A DNA stretch of 64,000 bases, from the NCBI RefSeq assembly GCF_001905505.1, contig NZ_LIPG01000003.1, forward strand, positions 558,001 to 622,000, written 5' to 3'. The notes below the pieces were generated by a model. It saw nothing but the letters and a program-made list of their open reading frames with translations. It searched no databases and was not told the origin of the DNA. The translations under genes and the position numbers were made by a program. This document shows, piece after piece, positions 7,253 to 15,379 of this stretch. The DNA is from Streptomyces sp. CB02058. Its GTDB lineage: Bacteria > Actinomycetota > Actinomycetes > Streptomycetales > Streptomycetaceae. Each line of letters opens with the position of its first letter. The stretch's first letter is position 1.

Positions 7253-8604
7253 CAGAAGTCCCACTCCGCGTCCTCGGCGGAGGTGTCCGCCTCCGCCTCC
7301 CCGCCGCCGGCCGCGGCGAACGAGGCGCCCGCCATGCCGGCCGACAGCGTCGTGCCGTCGGCGGGGTCGATCAGCAGGAAGGAGCCGGTGCGCCGCGAGT
7401 CCGCGTAGGCGTCGAGCGCGAGCGGTTCGGCGGTACGGACGACGACCCGGCCGATGTCGTTGGCCACGAGCTGCCCGGGAGCCGGGTGCTGCGACAGGTC
7501 GTCCAGGGTCAGCCGCGACGGGATGTCCTTGACGATCGCCTTGACCGTGCGGGTGGTGTGCTTGAGCAGCACCCGCTGACCCACCGTGAGCGGCTGGTCC
7601 GCGACGTGGCAGACGGTCGCCTCGACGTCCTGCGTGGTGGCCGGCGTGTCCGAGGTCGGCGCGATCAGGTCACCGCGCGAGACGTCGATGTCGTCGGCCA
7701 GACGGATCGTCACCGACTGCGGCGCCCAGGCGATGTCGACGCTCTCGCCGAGCGCGTCGATCCCCTCGATCGTCGTGGTGCGTCCGGAGGGCAGCACGGA
7801 GACCGTCTCGCCGACCCGGAACACCCCGGCGGCGATCTGACCGGCGTACCCCCGGTAGTCGGGGTGCTCGGCGGTCTGCGGACGGATCACGTACTGCACC
7901 GGGAAGCGCGCGTGGCAGGCGGTGAGGTCGTGGCTGACCGGCACCGTCTCCAGGTGCTCCAGGACCGTCGGGCCGCCGTACCAGTCCATGTGGGCGGAGG
8001 GTTCCACGACGTTGTCGCCGGCGAGCGCGGAGATCGGGATCGCGGTGATCTCCGGGACGCCGAGCGAGGCGGCGTACGCGGTGAACTCCTCGGCGATCGC
8101 GGCGAAGACCGGCTCCGCGTAGTCCACGAGGTCCATCTTGTTCACCGCGAGGACGACGTGGGGGACGCGCAGCAGGGCGGCGACCGCGGCGTGGCGGCGG
8201 GTCTGCTCGACCACGCCGTTGCGGGCGTCGACCAGCACGACGGCGAGCTCGGCGGTGGAGGCGCCGGTGACCATGTTGCGGGTGTACTGCACATGGCCGG
8301 GGGTGTCGGCGAGGATGAAACGGCGCCGGGGCGTGGCGAAGTAGCGGTACGCCACGTCGATGGTGATGCCCTGCTCGCGCTCGGCGCGCAGCCCGTCGGT
8401 GAGCAGCGCCAGGTCCGGTGCCTCCTGGCCCCGGTTGGTGGAGGCCAGCGCCACGGCCTCCAGCTGGTCGGTGAGAACCGACTTGGAGTCGTGCAGCAGG
8501 CGTCCGACGAGGGTCGACTTGCCGTCGTCGACGGAGCCGGCCGTGGCGAAGCGCAGGAGCGTGGTGGCCGAGAGCTGCTCTGCCAGCTGGATGGGTGTGG
8601 TCAT
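7252..8604 (-). CDS. cysN: sulfate adenylyltransferase subunit 1 (GTPase, CysN)
   Basis: 450 residues. The EF-Tu-like GTPase domain shows G1 GSVDDGKST (residues 23-31), switch REQGITIDVAYRYF, G3 DTPGH and G4 NKMD. Two beta-barrel domains follow to about residue 420, then a Glu/Asp-rich tail. With CysD it makes adenosine 5'-phosphosulfate from ATP and sulfate, driven by GTP. The length is normal for actinobacterial CysN without a fused kinase; CysC is a separate gene here. It starts 2 nt after the cysD stop. Confidence 0.97.
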   Translation of the reverse strand: MTTPIQLAEQLSATTLLRFATAGSVDDGKSTLVGRLLHDSKSVLTDQLEAVALASTNRGQEAPDLALLTDGLRAEREQGITIDVAYRYFATPRRRFILADTPGHVQYTRNMVTGASTAELAVVLVDARNGVVEQTRRHAAVAALLRVPHVVLAVNKMDLVDYAEPVFAAIAEEFTAYAASLGVPEITAIPISALAGDNVVEPSAHMDWYGGPTVLEHLETVPVSHDLTACHARFPVQYVIRPQTAEHPDYRGYAGQIAAGVFRVGETVSVLPSGRTTTIEGIDALGESVDIAWAPQSVTIRLADDIDVSRGDLIAPTSDTPATTQDVEATVCHVADQPLTVGQRVLLKHTTRTVKAIVKDIPSRLTLDDLSQHPAPGQLVANDIGRVVVRTAEPLALDAYADSRRTGSFLLIDPADGTTLSAGMAGASFAAAGGGEAEADTSAEDAEWDF

Positions 8605-8606
8605 TT

Positions 8607-9542
8607 TTAGAAGTACCCCTCGCGCTTACGGTCTTCCATCGCGGCCTCGGACATCTTGTCGTCGGCGCGGGTCGCGCCCCGCTCGGTGAGACGGGAGGCG
8701 GCGATCTCGGTGATCACGGCGTCCAGGGTGGTGGCGTCGGAGTCGACGGCGCCGGTGCAGGACATGTCGCCGACGGTGCGGTAGCGGACCTGCCGGGTCT
8801 CGGTCCTCTCGTGCTCCTTGGGACCGCCCCACTCGCCGGCCGTGAGCCACATGCCATTGCGGCTGAAGACCTCGCGCTCGTGGGCGAAGTAGATCTCCGG
8901 GAGCTCGATGCCCTCGCGCTCGATGTACTGCCAGACGTCGAGTTCGGTCCAGTTGGAGATGGGGAAGACACGCACGTGCTCACCGGGGGCATGACGGCCG
9001 TTGTACAGCTGCCACAGCTCGGGGCGCTGGCGGCGGGGGTCCCACTGGGAGAACTCGTCGCGGAGGGAGAAGACGCGTTCCTTGGCGCGGGCCTTCTCCT
9101 CGTCGCGGCGTCCGCCGCCGAAGACGGCGTCGAAGCGGTGCTGCTGGATGGCCTCGGTGAGCGGGACGGTCTGGAGCGGGTTGCGGGTGCCGTCGGGTCG
9201 CTCACGGAGCTTGCCGGCGTCGATGTAGTCCTGGACGGAGGCGACGTGGAGGCGCAGGCCGTGCTTCTCGACGGTGCGGTCGCGGTAGTCGAGGACCTCG
9301 GGGAAGTTGTGCCCGGTGTCGACGTGCAGGAGCGTGAAGGGTATGGGCGCGGGAGCGAAGGCCTTCAGCGCGAGGTGCAGCATCAGGATCGAGTCCTTGC
9401 CGCCGGAGAAGAGGATCACCGGCCGCTCGAACTCGCCCGCGACCTCACGGAAGATGTGCACCGCCTCCGACTCCAGCGAGTCCAGGTGGCTCAGCGCGTA
9501 CGGGTTGACGGTGCCTTCCGGCACGGTGGCGACAGTGCTCAC
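8607..9542 (-). CDS. cysD: sulfate adenylyltransferase subunit 2 (CysD)
   Basis: 311 residues of the PP-loop ATP pyrophosphatase family. The PP-loop is SGGKDSILMLHLALKAF, followed by HVDTGHNFPEVL, FGGGRRDEEKARAKER and the CysD-specific tail RKREGYF. It activates sulfate with CysN in the cytosol. GTG 9542 was chosen because it forms a 4-nt GTGA overlap with the cysC stop and gives the usual family length; an upstream frame would add a low-quality extension. Confidence 0.97.
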   Translation of the reverse strand: MSTVATVPEGTVNPYALSHLDSLESEAVHIFREVAGEFERPVILFSGGKDSILMLHLALKAFAPAPIPFTLLHVDTGHNFPEVLDYRDRTVEKHGLRLHVASVQDYIDAGKLRERPDGTRNPLQTVPLTEAIQQHRFDAVFGGGRRDEEKARAKERVFSLRDEFSQWDPRRQRPELWQLYNGRHAPGEHVRVFPISNWTELDVWQYIEREGIELPEIYFAHEREVFSRNGMWLTAGEWGGPKEHERTETRQVRYRTVGDMSCTGAVDSDATTLDAVITEIAASRLTERGATRADDKMSEAAMEDRKREGYF

Positions 9543-10084
9543 GCCAGGCCCCTCTCGGTGAGCAGCGCGTGAAGCGCCGCTGCGGACTCCTGCACGGTCT
9601 GCTGGTGCGACTCGATCCGCAGATCGGGCGACTCCGGCGCCTCGTAGGGGTCGTCGACCCCGGTGAGACCGGTGAGTTCGCCCGCCGCCTGCTTGGCGTA
9701 CAGCCCCTTCACATCGCGCTCGGAGCACACCTCGACCGGAGTCGCGACATGCACCTCCAGATACGCGGTGCCCTCCTGCTGATGACGCTTGCGCACCGCG
9801 TCACGGCTGTCGGCGTACGGCGCGATGACCGGAACGAGGGCCTTCACACCGTTGGCGGCCAGCAGTTCGGCGACGAAGCCGATCCGCTGGACGTTGGTGT
9901 GCCGGTCCTCGCGGGAGAAGCCGAGGCCCGCGGAGAGGAACTCCCGGATCTCGTCACCGTCCAGAACCTCGACCCGGTGCCCGTCCCCGCGCAGCCGGCC
10001 CGCCAGTTCGTACGCGATGGTGGTCTTGCCGGCGCTCGGCAGACCGGTGAGCCAGACGGTGGCTCCCGTCTCCGTCACGCTCAT
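9539..10084 (-). CDS. cysC: adenylylsulfate kinase (CysC)
   Basis: 181 residues. The P-loop GLPSAGKTT lies near residues 14-22, followed by LDGDEIREFLSAGLGFSREDR, the APS-binding segment of the family, and a KGLYAKQAAGE lid. It phosphorylates APS to PAPS. ATG 10084 has AGGAG six bases upstream. A second ATG at 10108 overlaps the cysH stop but lacks such a site, so it is the less likely start. A CysC next to an APS-reductase-type CysH means the organism can make PAPS for sulfotransfer and reduce APS directly. Confidence 0.95.
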   Translation of the reverse strand: MSVTETGATVWLTGLPSAGKTTIAYELAGRLRGDGHRVEVLDGDEIREFLSAGLGFSREDRHTNVQRIGFVAELLAANGVKALVPVIAPYADSRDAVRKRHQQEGTAYLEVHVATPVEVCSERDVKGLYAKQAAGELTGLTGVDDPYEAPESPDLRIESHQQTVQESAAALHALLTERGLA

Positions 10085-10107
10085 CGATATCTCCTGATCA
10101 GTCGTCA

Positions 10108-10824
10108 TCAGCCGTGCAGCCCGCATTCGGTCTTGCCGCGTCCGGCCCAGCGGCCGGCCCGTGCGTCCTCGCCCTCCAGCACCCGCCGGGTGCAGGGCGC
10201 GCAGCCGACGGAGGCATAACCGTCCATCAGCAGCGGGTTGGTCAGTACGCCGTTCTCGGCGACGTACGCGTCCACGTCGTCCTGGGTCCACCGGGCGATC
10301 GGCGAGATCTTCACCTTGCGGCGCTTCTCGTCCCAGCCCACGACCGGGGTGCCCGCCCGGGTGGGGGACTCGTCGCGGCGCAGCCCGGTCGCCCAGGCGG
10401 CGTACGCGGTCAGGCCCTCCTCCAGCGGCTTGACCTTGCGCAGCGCGCAGCAGAGGTCGGGGTCGCGGTCGTGCAGCTTCGGACCGTACTCCGCGTCCTG
10501 CTCGGCGACCGTCTGACGCGGGGTCAGCGTGATGAGCCTGACGTCCATCACGGCGTCCACCGCGTCCCGGGTGCCGATGGTCTCCTCGAAGTGGTAGCCG
10601 GTGTCGAGGAAGACGACGTCCACACCGGGGAAGACCTGGGAGGCCAGGTGCGCGACGACCGCGTCCTCCATGGAGGAGGTGACGCAGAAGCGCCGGCCGA
10701 AGGTGTCGGCCGCCCACTTCAGGATGTCGCTCGCGGAGGCGTCCTCCAGCTCACGCCCGGCCCGCTCGGCCAGCTCCCTCAGTTCCTCGTCGGTGAGTTC
10801 GTCCGCGTGCAGGGTGTCCGTCAT
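10108..10824 (-). CDS. cysH: adenylylsulfate (APS) reductase, CysH family
   Basis: 238 residues of the PAPS/APS reductase family. It has both cysteine pairs of the [4Fe-4S] APS-reductase type, CC in DLCCALRK and CxxC in CAPCTR, plus the C-terminal catalytic ECGLHG. That combination marks a plant/actinobacterial-type APS reductase rather than the cluster-free PAPS enzyme of E. coli. It yields sulfite for Sir. Its ATG overlaps the stop of the upstream mini-protein by 4 nt (ATGA), and AAGGGGA lies upstream. Confidence 0.95.
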   Translation of the reverse strand: MTDTLHADELTDEELRELAERAGRELEDASASDILKWAADTFGRRFCVTSSMEDAVVAHLASQVFPGVDVVFLDTGYHFEETIGTRDAVDAVMDVRLITLTPRQTVAEQDAEYGPKLHDRDPDLCCALRKVKPLEEGLTAYAAWATGLRRDESPTRAGTPVVGWDEKRRKVKISPIARWTQDDVDAYVAENGVLTNPLLMDGYASVGCAPCTRRVLEGEDARAGRWAGRGKTECGLHG

Positions 10825-11000
10825 GTCGTGTCCCCTTCGACGTCGTCGCGCTGGAGCCCCTGGGCCAGCAGGCCCAGGAACTTCAGCTGGAACGCGCGGT
10901 TGCAGGAAGCACATTCCCAGGCGCCGTGTCCGGCCTCGTGCGGGCGCAGGTCCTCGTCGCCGCAGTACGGGCAGTAGAACGGCGCGGCTCGTTCGCTCAT
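10821..11000 (-). CDS. 59-residue two-CxxC mini-protein (zinc-ribbon-like)
   Basis: A short gene wedged between sir and cysH, with 4-nt ATGA overlaps at both ends. The protein starts MSERAAPFYC and has C10-PY-C13 and C30-AS-C33, the spacing of a rubredoxin-like knuckle or zinc ribbon, then a helical Leu/Gln-rich tail (FQLKFLGLLAQGLQ). The overlaps leave little doubt that it is translated. A role in electron delivery or cluster assembly for sulfite or APS reductase is a guess from position only. Confidence 0.85.
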   Translation of the reverse strand: MSERAAPFYCPYCGDEDLRPHEAGHGAWECASCNRAFQLKFLGLLAQGLQRDDVEGDTT

Positions 11001-12694
11001 GACAGCGACTCCGCACTGGCGCGGGCCGCCCAGGTCGCGAAGCGCTCGCCGTCCTCACGCTCCTCCTGGAACTTGCCGAGCACCCGCTCGACGTAGTCCG
11101 GGAGTTCGGCCGAGGTGACCTTCAGACCGCGGACCTTGCGGCCGAAACCGGCCTCCAGGCCGAGCGCGCCACCGAGGTGCACCTGGTAGCCCTCGACCTG
11201 GTTGCCGTCGCCGTCCAGCATCAGCTGGCCCTTGAGGCCGATGTCCGCGGTCTGGATGCGGGCGCAGGCGTTGGGGCAGCCGTTGATGTTGATGGAGAGC
11301 GGCTCCTCGAAGTCCGGCATCCGGCGCTCCAGTTCGTCGATCAGCGAGGCGCCGCGCGCCTTCGTCTCGACGATGGCCAGCTTGCAGAACTCGATGCCGG
11401 TGCAGGCCATCGTGCCGCGCCGGAAGGGAGAGGCCTTGACCTGGAAGTCCAGCGCCTCGAGGCCGGCGGTCAGCGACTCGATCCGGTCCTGCTCCACGTC
11501 GAGGATGAGCATCTTCTGTTCGACGGTGGTGCGGACCCGGCCGGAGCCGTGCGCCTCGGCCAGATCGGCGATCTTGGCCAGGGTGGAGCCGTCCACGCGG
11601 CCCACGCGCGGGGCGAAGCCGACGTAGAAACGGCCGTCGTTCTGCGGGTGCACACCGATGTGGTCGCGCCAGCGGGAGGAGGGCTGCGCGGGCGGCGGGC
11701 CGTCCAGCATCGGGCGCTTGAGGTACTCGTCCTGAAGGACCTGGCGGAACTTCTCCGGACCCCAGTCCGCCATCAGGAACTTCAGGCGGGCGCGGGTGCG
11801 GAGCCGGCGGTAGCCGTAGTCGCGGAAGATCCCGATGACTCCGGCCCAGACGTCGGGGACCTCGTCCAGCGGCACCCAGGCGCCCAGACGCTCGGCGAAG
11901 CGCGGGTTGGTGGAGAGCCCGCCGCCGACCCAGAGGTCGAAGCCGGGGCCGTGCTCGGGGTGGTCGACGCCCACGAACGCGATGTCGTTGATCTCGTGCA
12001 CCACGTCCTGGACCGGCGAGCCCGAGATCGCGGTCTTGAACTTGCGGGGCAGGTTGGAGAATTCCTTGCTGCCGATGTAGCGCTCGTGGATCTCCTCGAC
12101 GGCGGGGGTGCCGTCGATGATCTCGTCCGCGGCGATGCCCGCCACCGGGGAACCGATGATCACTCGGGGGCAGTCGCCGCATGCCTCGGTCGTCGACAGC
12201 CCGACCGCTTCGAGCTTCTCCCAGATCGCCGGGACGTCCTCGATGCGGATCCAGTGCAGCTGGACGTTCTGCCGGTCGGTGATGTCGGCGGTGCCGCGCG
12301 CGTACTCCTCGGAGATCTCGCCGATGACACGCAGCTGAGCGGTGGTCAGCTTCCCGCCGTCGATGCGCACGCGCAGCATGAAGTAGCGGTCGTCCAGCTC
12401 CTCCGGCTCCAGCACGGCGGTCTTGCCGCCGTCGATCCCGGGACGGCGCTGGGTGTAGAGGCCCCACCAGCGCATGCGTCCGCGCAGGTCGTTGGGGTCG
12501 ATCGAGTCGAAACCGCGCTTGGAGTAGATCGTCTCAATGCGCGTCCGCACGTTGAGACTGTCGTCGTCCTTCTTGAACTGCTCGTTCCCGTTGAGCGGTG
12601 TGAAGTGACCCATGGCCCACTGACCTTCACCACGGTGACGTCCGGCCTTGCGGCGGGGCGTGGCGGTAGCAGGCTTCTCGGGGATGGCGGCCAT
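10997..12694 (-). CDS. sir: ferredoxin-type sulfite reductase (siroheme, 4Fe-4S)
   Basis: 565 residues with the two-fold nitrite/sulfite reductase repeat. The siroheme/cluster cysteines are C431 and C437 (ACTGIEFC) and C473 and C477 (GCPNAC). RQNVQLHWI and WVGGGLSTNP are family landmarks. It reduces sulfite to sulfide with six electrons in the cytosol. Neighbours show the sulfite role rather than nitrite. ATG 12694 is served by GAAGGA 9 nt upstream. This is the first structural gene of the operon and lies behind a 27-residue leader peptide. Confidence 0.96.
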   Translation of the reverse strand: MAAIPEKPATATPRRKAGRHRGEGQWAMGHFTPLNGNEQFKKDDDSLNVRTRIETIYSKRGFDSIDPNDLRGRMRWWGLYTQRRPGIDGGKTAVLEPEELDDRYFMLRVRIDGGKLTTAQLRVIGEISEEYARGTADITDRQNVQLHWIRIEDVPAIWEKLEAVGLSTTEACGDCPRVIIGSPVAGIAADEIIDGTPAVEEIHERYIGSKEFSNLPRKFKTAISGSPVQDVVHEINDIAFVGVDHPEHGPGFDLWVGGGLSTNPRFAERLGAWVPLDEVPDVWAGVIGIFRDYGYRRLRTRARLKFLMADWGPEKFRQVLQDEYLKRPMLDGPPPAQPSSRWRDHIGVHPQNDGRFYVGFAPRVGRVDGSTLAKIADLAEAHGSGRVRTTVEQKMLILDVEQDRIESLTAGLEALDFQVKASPFRRGTMACTGIEFCKLAIVETKARGASLIDELERRMPDFEEPLSININGCPNACARIQTADIGLKGQLMLDGDGNQVEGYQVHLGGALGLEAGFGRKVRGLKVTSAELPDYVERVLGKFQEEREDGERFATWAARASAESLS

Positions 12695-12807
12695 GGCTAT
12701 ACGTCCTTCGGGACTGCAGGAGGGCGGCTCTGAACTGCACACTCGCGTGAGGCGCGGCGGTGCGCAGGGGTGGAGCGGACTTCAGGGAATCGCGGTGCTG
12801 GAGACTC

Positions 12808-12891
12808 TCAGCGGACCGGACAGATGGCGCTGGACATGCGGCCGAGGTCGACGTGCCGCCGACTCACCAAGGCAATTCCAGTTCCAGACAT
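12808..12891 (-). CDS. 27-residue cysteine-type leader peptide
   Basis: ATG 12891 opens a 27-codon frame ending TGA at 12808. It contains SRRHVDLGRMSSAIC, the signature of the short leader peptides (HxDLxRxxSAxC) that I recall being annotated upstream of actinobacterial sulfur genes. The single TGT Cys codon is close to its end, 113 nt before the sir start. A cysteine-responsive attenuation role is expected by analogy with characterised actinobacterial cysteine attenuators. No clear intrinsic terminator follows; the sir Shine-Dalgarno lies in a short potential hairpin (GTCC, loop CGAA, GGAC). Confidence 0.75.
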   Translation of the reverse strand: MSGTGIALVSRRHVDLGRMSSAICPVR

Positions 12892-12953
12892 GACGGAAGC
12901 GTGTCACGCCGATCTCGGAGCAGTCCACCACGATCCATCATGTGGACGGGATG

Positions 12954-12970
12954 GTCTCGAAATACGAGAC
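12954..12970. promoter_or_regulatory. GTCTCG-N5-CGAGAC palindrome upstream of the sulfur operon
   Basis: A perfect 6-bp inverted repeat with 5-nt spacer, 63 nt before the leader peptide start. Nearby, GTCCAC at 12923-12928 and GTGGAC at 12942-12947 form a second inverted repeat. Both lie where the operon promoter should be, so one may be a sulfur-regulator site. The regulator is not identified. Confidence 0.4.
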
Positions 12971-13047
12971 GATGTGGTGTCTGTCACGCGGATCTGTCGA
13001 CAAAGTGACAAGATCGGCCCGAGGTCGGCCCGGACCGGGCGCCCACC

Positions 13048-13174
13048 GGACGCTTTCCACGCGCCTGGCGGACGCTTTCCCGAGCACCTGCCGGGCGGCT
13101 TTCCGGAGCGCCCGCCGAACGCTCTCACGCGTACGCACCGAGCGCCTTCCCGCGTGCTTCCCCGAGCGTTTTCC
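13048..13174. repeat. six degenerate repeats, 22-24 nt period
   Basis: Copies of a GRRCGCTTTCC-like core start at 13048, 13070, 13094, 13117, 13140 and 13164. The spacing is not a constant multiple of three, so this is not a protein repeat. The array sits between the GNAT stop and the sulfur-operon promoter, probably in the GNAT 3' UTR or a regulatory region. Confidence 0.55.
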
Positions 13175-13223
13175 GGAGCGCACGCACGACGGTGGGTGCT
13201 CGGCGTGCGCCCCGGGCCCCCGG

Positions 13224-13817
13224 TCAGGCGTGCGCGCCCGGCCAGGGGCCGGGGTTCGGGACGTCGGGCTCCTGCTCGGTCTTCGTGTCGAAGAGCCGGA
13301 AGCCCCGCCGCAGATAGTTGCCCATCGCGTGCGGCCCGTCGTTGGAGCACGTGTGCAGCCACACCCGCTTGGTGGGGGTGCGCTCCGGGTGCCGCTCGGC
13401 CAGGTCCCACGCGCGCGCCACGCCCTCGGAGAGCAGGTGCCCCCCTATCCGGCGACCCCGGAAGGCGGGGATCAGACCGAAGTAGACGATCTCGACCGCC
13501 CCGTCCTCCTGGGGGTCGAGCTCGATGAACCCGGCCGGGGTCCCGTTCTCGTACGCCACCCACGTCTCCACCCCGGGCCGCTCCAGGAGCTCAGCCCACT
13601 GCGCGTACGTGAGGTCCAGCCGGTCGGTCCACCGGACGTCCCCGCCCACCGCCGTGTACAGGAAGCGGCTGAACTCGGGCAGCGCCGTCTCCGAGCGCAC
13701 GACGGTCACCGAGCCGTCGGGGGCGGCGGCGGGCTTCAGATCGGCGGGAGAGGTCTGCTCCAGGTGCCAGACGGTCACGTCGGCGAGGGGGGCGGCGGAG
13801 TGCGTGGCGTTGCTCAT
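13224..13817 (-). CDS. GNAT-family acetyltransferase
   Basis: 197 residues. The acetyl-CoA binding motif A is PAFRGRRIGGHLL (R/QxxGxG/A type), preceded by the FIELDP and VEIVYFGL strands and followed by RVWLHTCSNDGPHAMGNYLRRGFRLF, typical of GNAT motif B. It should transfer an acetyl group to an unknown amine. It lies on the same strand as the sulfur operon but 332 nt upstream of the leader peptide, with repeats and palindromes between, so it is probably separate from it. Confidence 0.85.
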   Translation of the reverse strand: MSNATHSAAPLADVTVWHLEQTSPADLKPAAAPDGSVTVVRSETALPEFSRFLYTAVGGDVRWTDRLDLTYAQWAELLERPGVETWVAYENGTPAGFIELDPQEDGAVEIVYFGLIPAFRGRRIGGHLLSEGVARAWDLAERHPERTPTKRVWLHTCSNDGPHAMGNYLRRGFRLFDTKTEQEPDVPNPGPWPGAHA

Positions 13818-13877
13818 GGCGGTCAGAAAACCACGGCTCGGGCCCTTCGCCCAAAAAGCCCCGGGAAGACGGAGGCG

Positions 13878-15170
13878 TCAGGCCACCCCGGCCGCCGCAC
13901 GTGCCCTGAGCACCACCGGAGCATTCGAGCGGGGCAGCAGATCGGCCGGCACGTCCGGATGGACGACCTCCACCTCGACACCCTCGCCGAAGCGGTACGG
14001 GCGGTGTGCGAGCACCTCCGCGAGATGCCGCCGGATACGGGATATCTCGGCCCGCACCGTCACCGTCCTGGTCGCGTCGCCGAAGATGTCCTCGGCCAGC
14101 TCCGCCGCCGTGCGCCCGTCCCTGTGCAGGGCCAGTGCGTACAGCAGCTCCGCGTGCCGGGGGGAGAGCCGGTGCGTCCAGGTGCCCACGGGCCCCGCCA
14201 CATGGACCGCGAGCCCCCGCTCCCGGCTCAGGTCGAGCACCACCCGGCGGGGCGGGCCCTCGCCCGCGCCCTCCGTGACCTGGATCAGCCACCCGCCCGG
14301 CAGCGGCTCCACCCGGCACATCCCGAGCGACGCCAGCCACACCGTGCCCGCCCGCAGCGACTTCGGCAGCGGCAGCCGGTCCATGGGCGGCATGCCGCTG
14401 ACGGCGGCGGGCCAGCCGTGCGTGTCCACCACCAGGGCGCGGCCGGGCATCCGGCACAGGATCGGGGCGGCCACCGAGCGCAGCCGGTCTATGGAGACCA
14501 GATGCCGGTTGCGCAGCTCGCTCTCCGCCAGCGCCGTCACCGAGCCGACCAGGGCCAGCGTCGCCGGATGGAAGGTGGAGGCGGGCCCGCTGATGTCGAC
14601 GATGCCCATCAGCCGGCCGTCCCGGGGATCGCGCAACGGGGCAGCCGCACAGGTCCAGCCGTGCAGGGCGCGGATGAAGTGCTCGGCGGAGTGGACCTGG
14701 ACGGGGGTGCGGACGGCGAGCGCCGTTCCGATGGCGTTGGTGCCCGTCGCCGACTCGGCCCAGTTCGCGCCCTCCTCCAGACAGATGTTCCTGGCCCGGC
14801 GCAGCACGGCCGAGTGTCCCTGCCGCCACAGCACCCTGCCCTCCGGGTCCGTGACCACCATGATCTGCTGCGCGGCGTCCGCGATCGAGGCGAGCCCCTG
14901 CCGCAGCAGCGGCATGACCTCGCCGAGCGCGGTGCTGCTGCGCCGGTGCTCGATCTCGTCGGCCTCCAGCAGCCTGGTCTCCGGCGACTGCTCCGGATCT
15001 ATACCGCTGCGCAGCACCCGGTCCCAGGACGCGTCGATCTCGGCGCGGGGCACGGCCGCCGTGCGCAGGCCTTCCAGCCGGGCCTCCCGGGCGCGGTGGA
15101 CCATGCCCTCGGTCACCACGGGGTACCGCACTCTCTCCTGCCGCGATGGCGTGAAACGGCGTGTTTCCAT
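13878..15170 (-). CDS. GAF-domain transcriptional regulator with C-terminal winged helix
   Basis: 430 residues. Residues about 70-240 form a GAF sensor of the AcoR/FhpA N-terminal type (EEGANWAESATGTNAIGTAL, ALHGWTCAAAPLRDP, MGIVDISGP). There is no AAA+ sigma-54 domain; instead residues about 330-400 hold a winged-helix segment (LSPRHAELLYALALH, TVRAEISRIRRHLAEVL). This sigma-54-free version is common in actinomycetes and usually controls alcohol or aldehyde metabolism. ATG 15170 has a GGGGGG stretch upstream. A perfect GTTGCAA-N4-TTGCAAC palindrome lies 106 nt before the start and may be its own site. Confidence 0.85.
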   Translation of the reverse strand: METRRFTPSRQERVRYPVVTEGMVHRAREARLEGLRTAAVPRAEIDASWDRVLRSGIDPEQSPETRLLEADEIEHRRSSTALGEVMPLLRQGLASIADAAQQIMVVTDPEGRVLWRQGHSAVLRRARNICLEEGANWAESATGTNAIGTALAVRTPVQVHSAEHFIRALHGWTCAAAPLRDPRDGRLMGIVDISGPASTFHPATLALVGSVTALAESELRNRHLVSIDRLRSVAAPILCRMPGRALVVDTHGWPAAVSGMPPMDRLPLPKSLRAGTVWLASLGMCRVEPLPGGWLIQVTEGAGEGPPRRVVLDLSRERGLAVHVAGPVGTWTHRLSPRHAELLYALALHRDGRTAAELAEDIFGDATRTVTVRAEISRIRRHLAEVLAHRPYRFGEGVEVEVVHPDVPADLLPRSNAPVVLRARAAAGVA

Positions 15171-15276
15171 GACGGGTCCCCCCAACAAAGCCCGGGTCCG
15201 GCCCGGAACTGAAAACCGGACCCAGGGAGCCATCCTGCCGTGGACAGCGTCCCGTCACCCCACAGTCCACGCAATG

Positions 15277-15294
15277 GTTGCAACCCTTTGCAAC
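15277..15294. promoter_or_regulatory. GTTGCAA-N4-TTGCAAC palindrome
   Basis: A perfect 7-bp inverted repeat in the upstream region of the GAF regulator gene, between it and the terminator of the preceding acyl-CoA dehydrogenase gene. The position suggests an autoregulatory operator; this is inference. Confidence 0.45.
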
Positions 15295-15379
15295 TCTGGC
15301 GAGAGGTCGCAGACCGTACAAGAGTGGTGGAACACCGTGCGGAGAGTCCTCGACCCGCCGTGCGGTGCTGCACAGGCGT

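Noticed and set aside
10085..10108. Upstream ATG start for cysC overlapping the cysH stop
   Set aside because: The ATG at 10084 has AGGAG six bases upstream and gives the normal start of the P-loop kinase; the upstream ATG has no such site.
13048..13174. Regular repeats as a CRISPR array
   Set aside because: Units are degenerate and only 22-24 nt in total, with no separate spacers and no cas genes nearby.
12904..13563. 219-codon minus-strand frame across the repeats before the sulfur operon
   Set aside because: It overlaps the end of the GNAT gene in another frame; the repeat period is not a multiple of three and codons look random.
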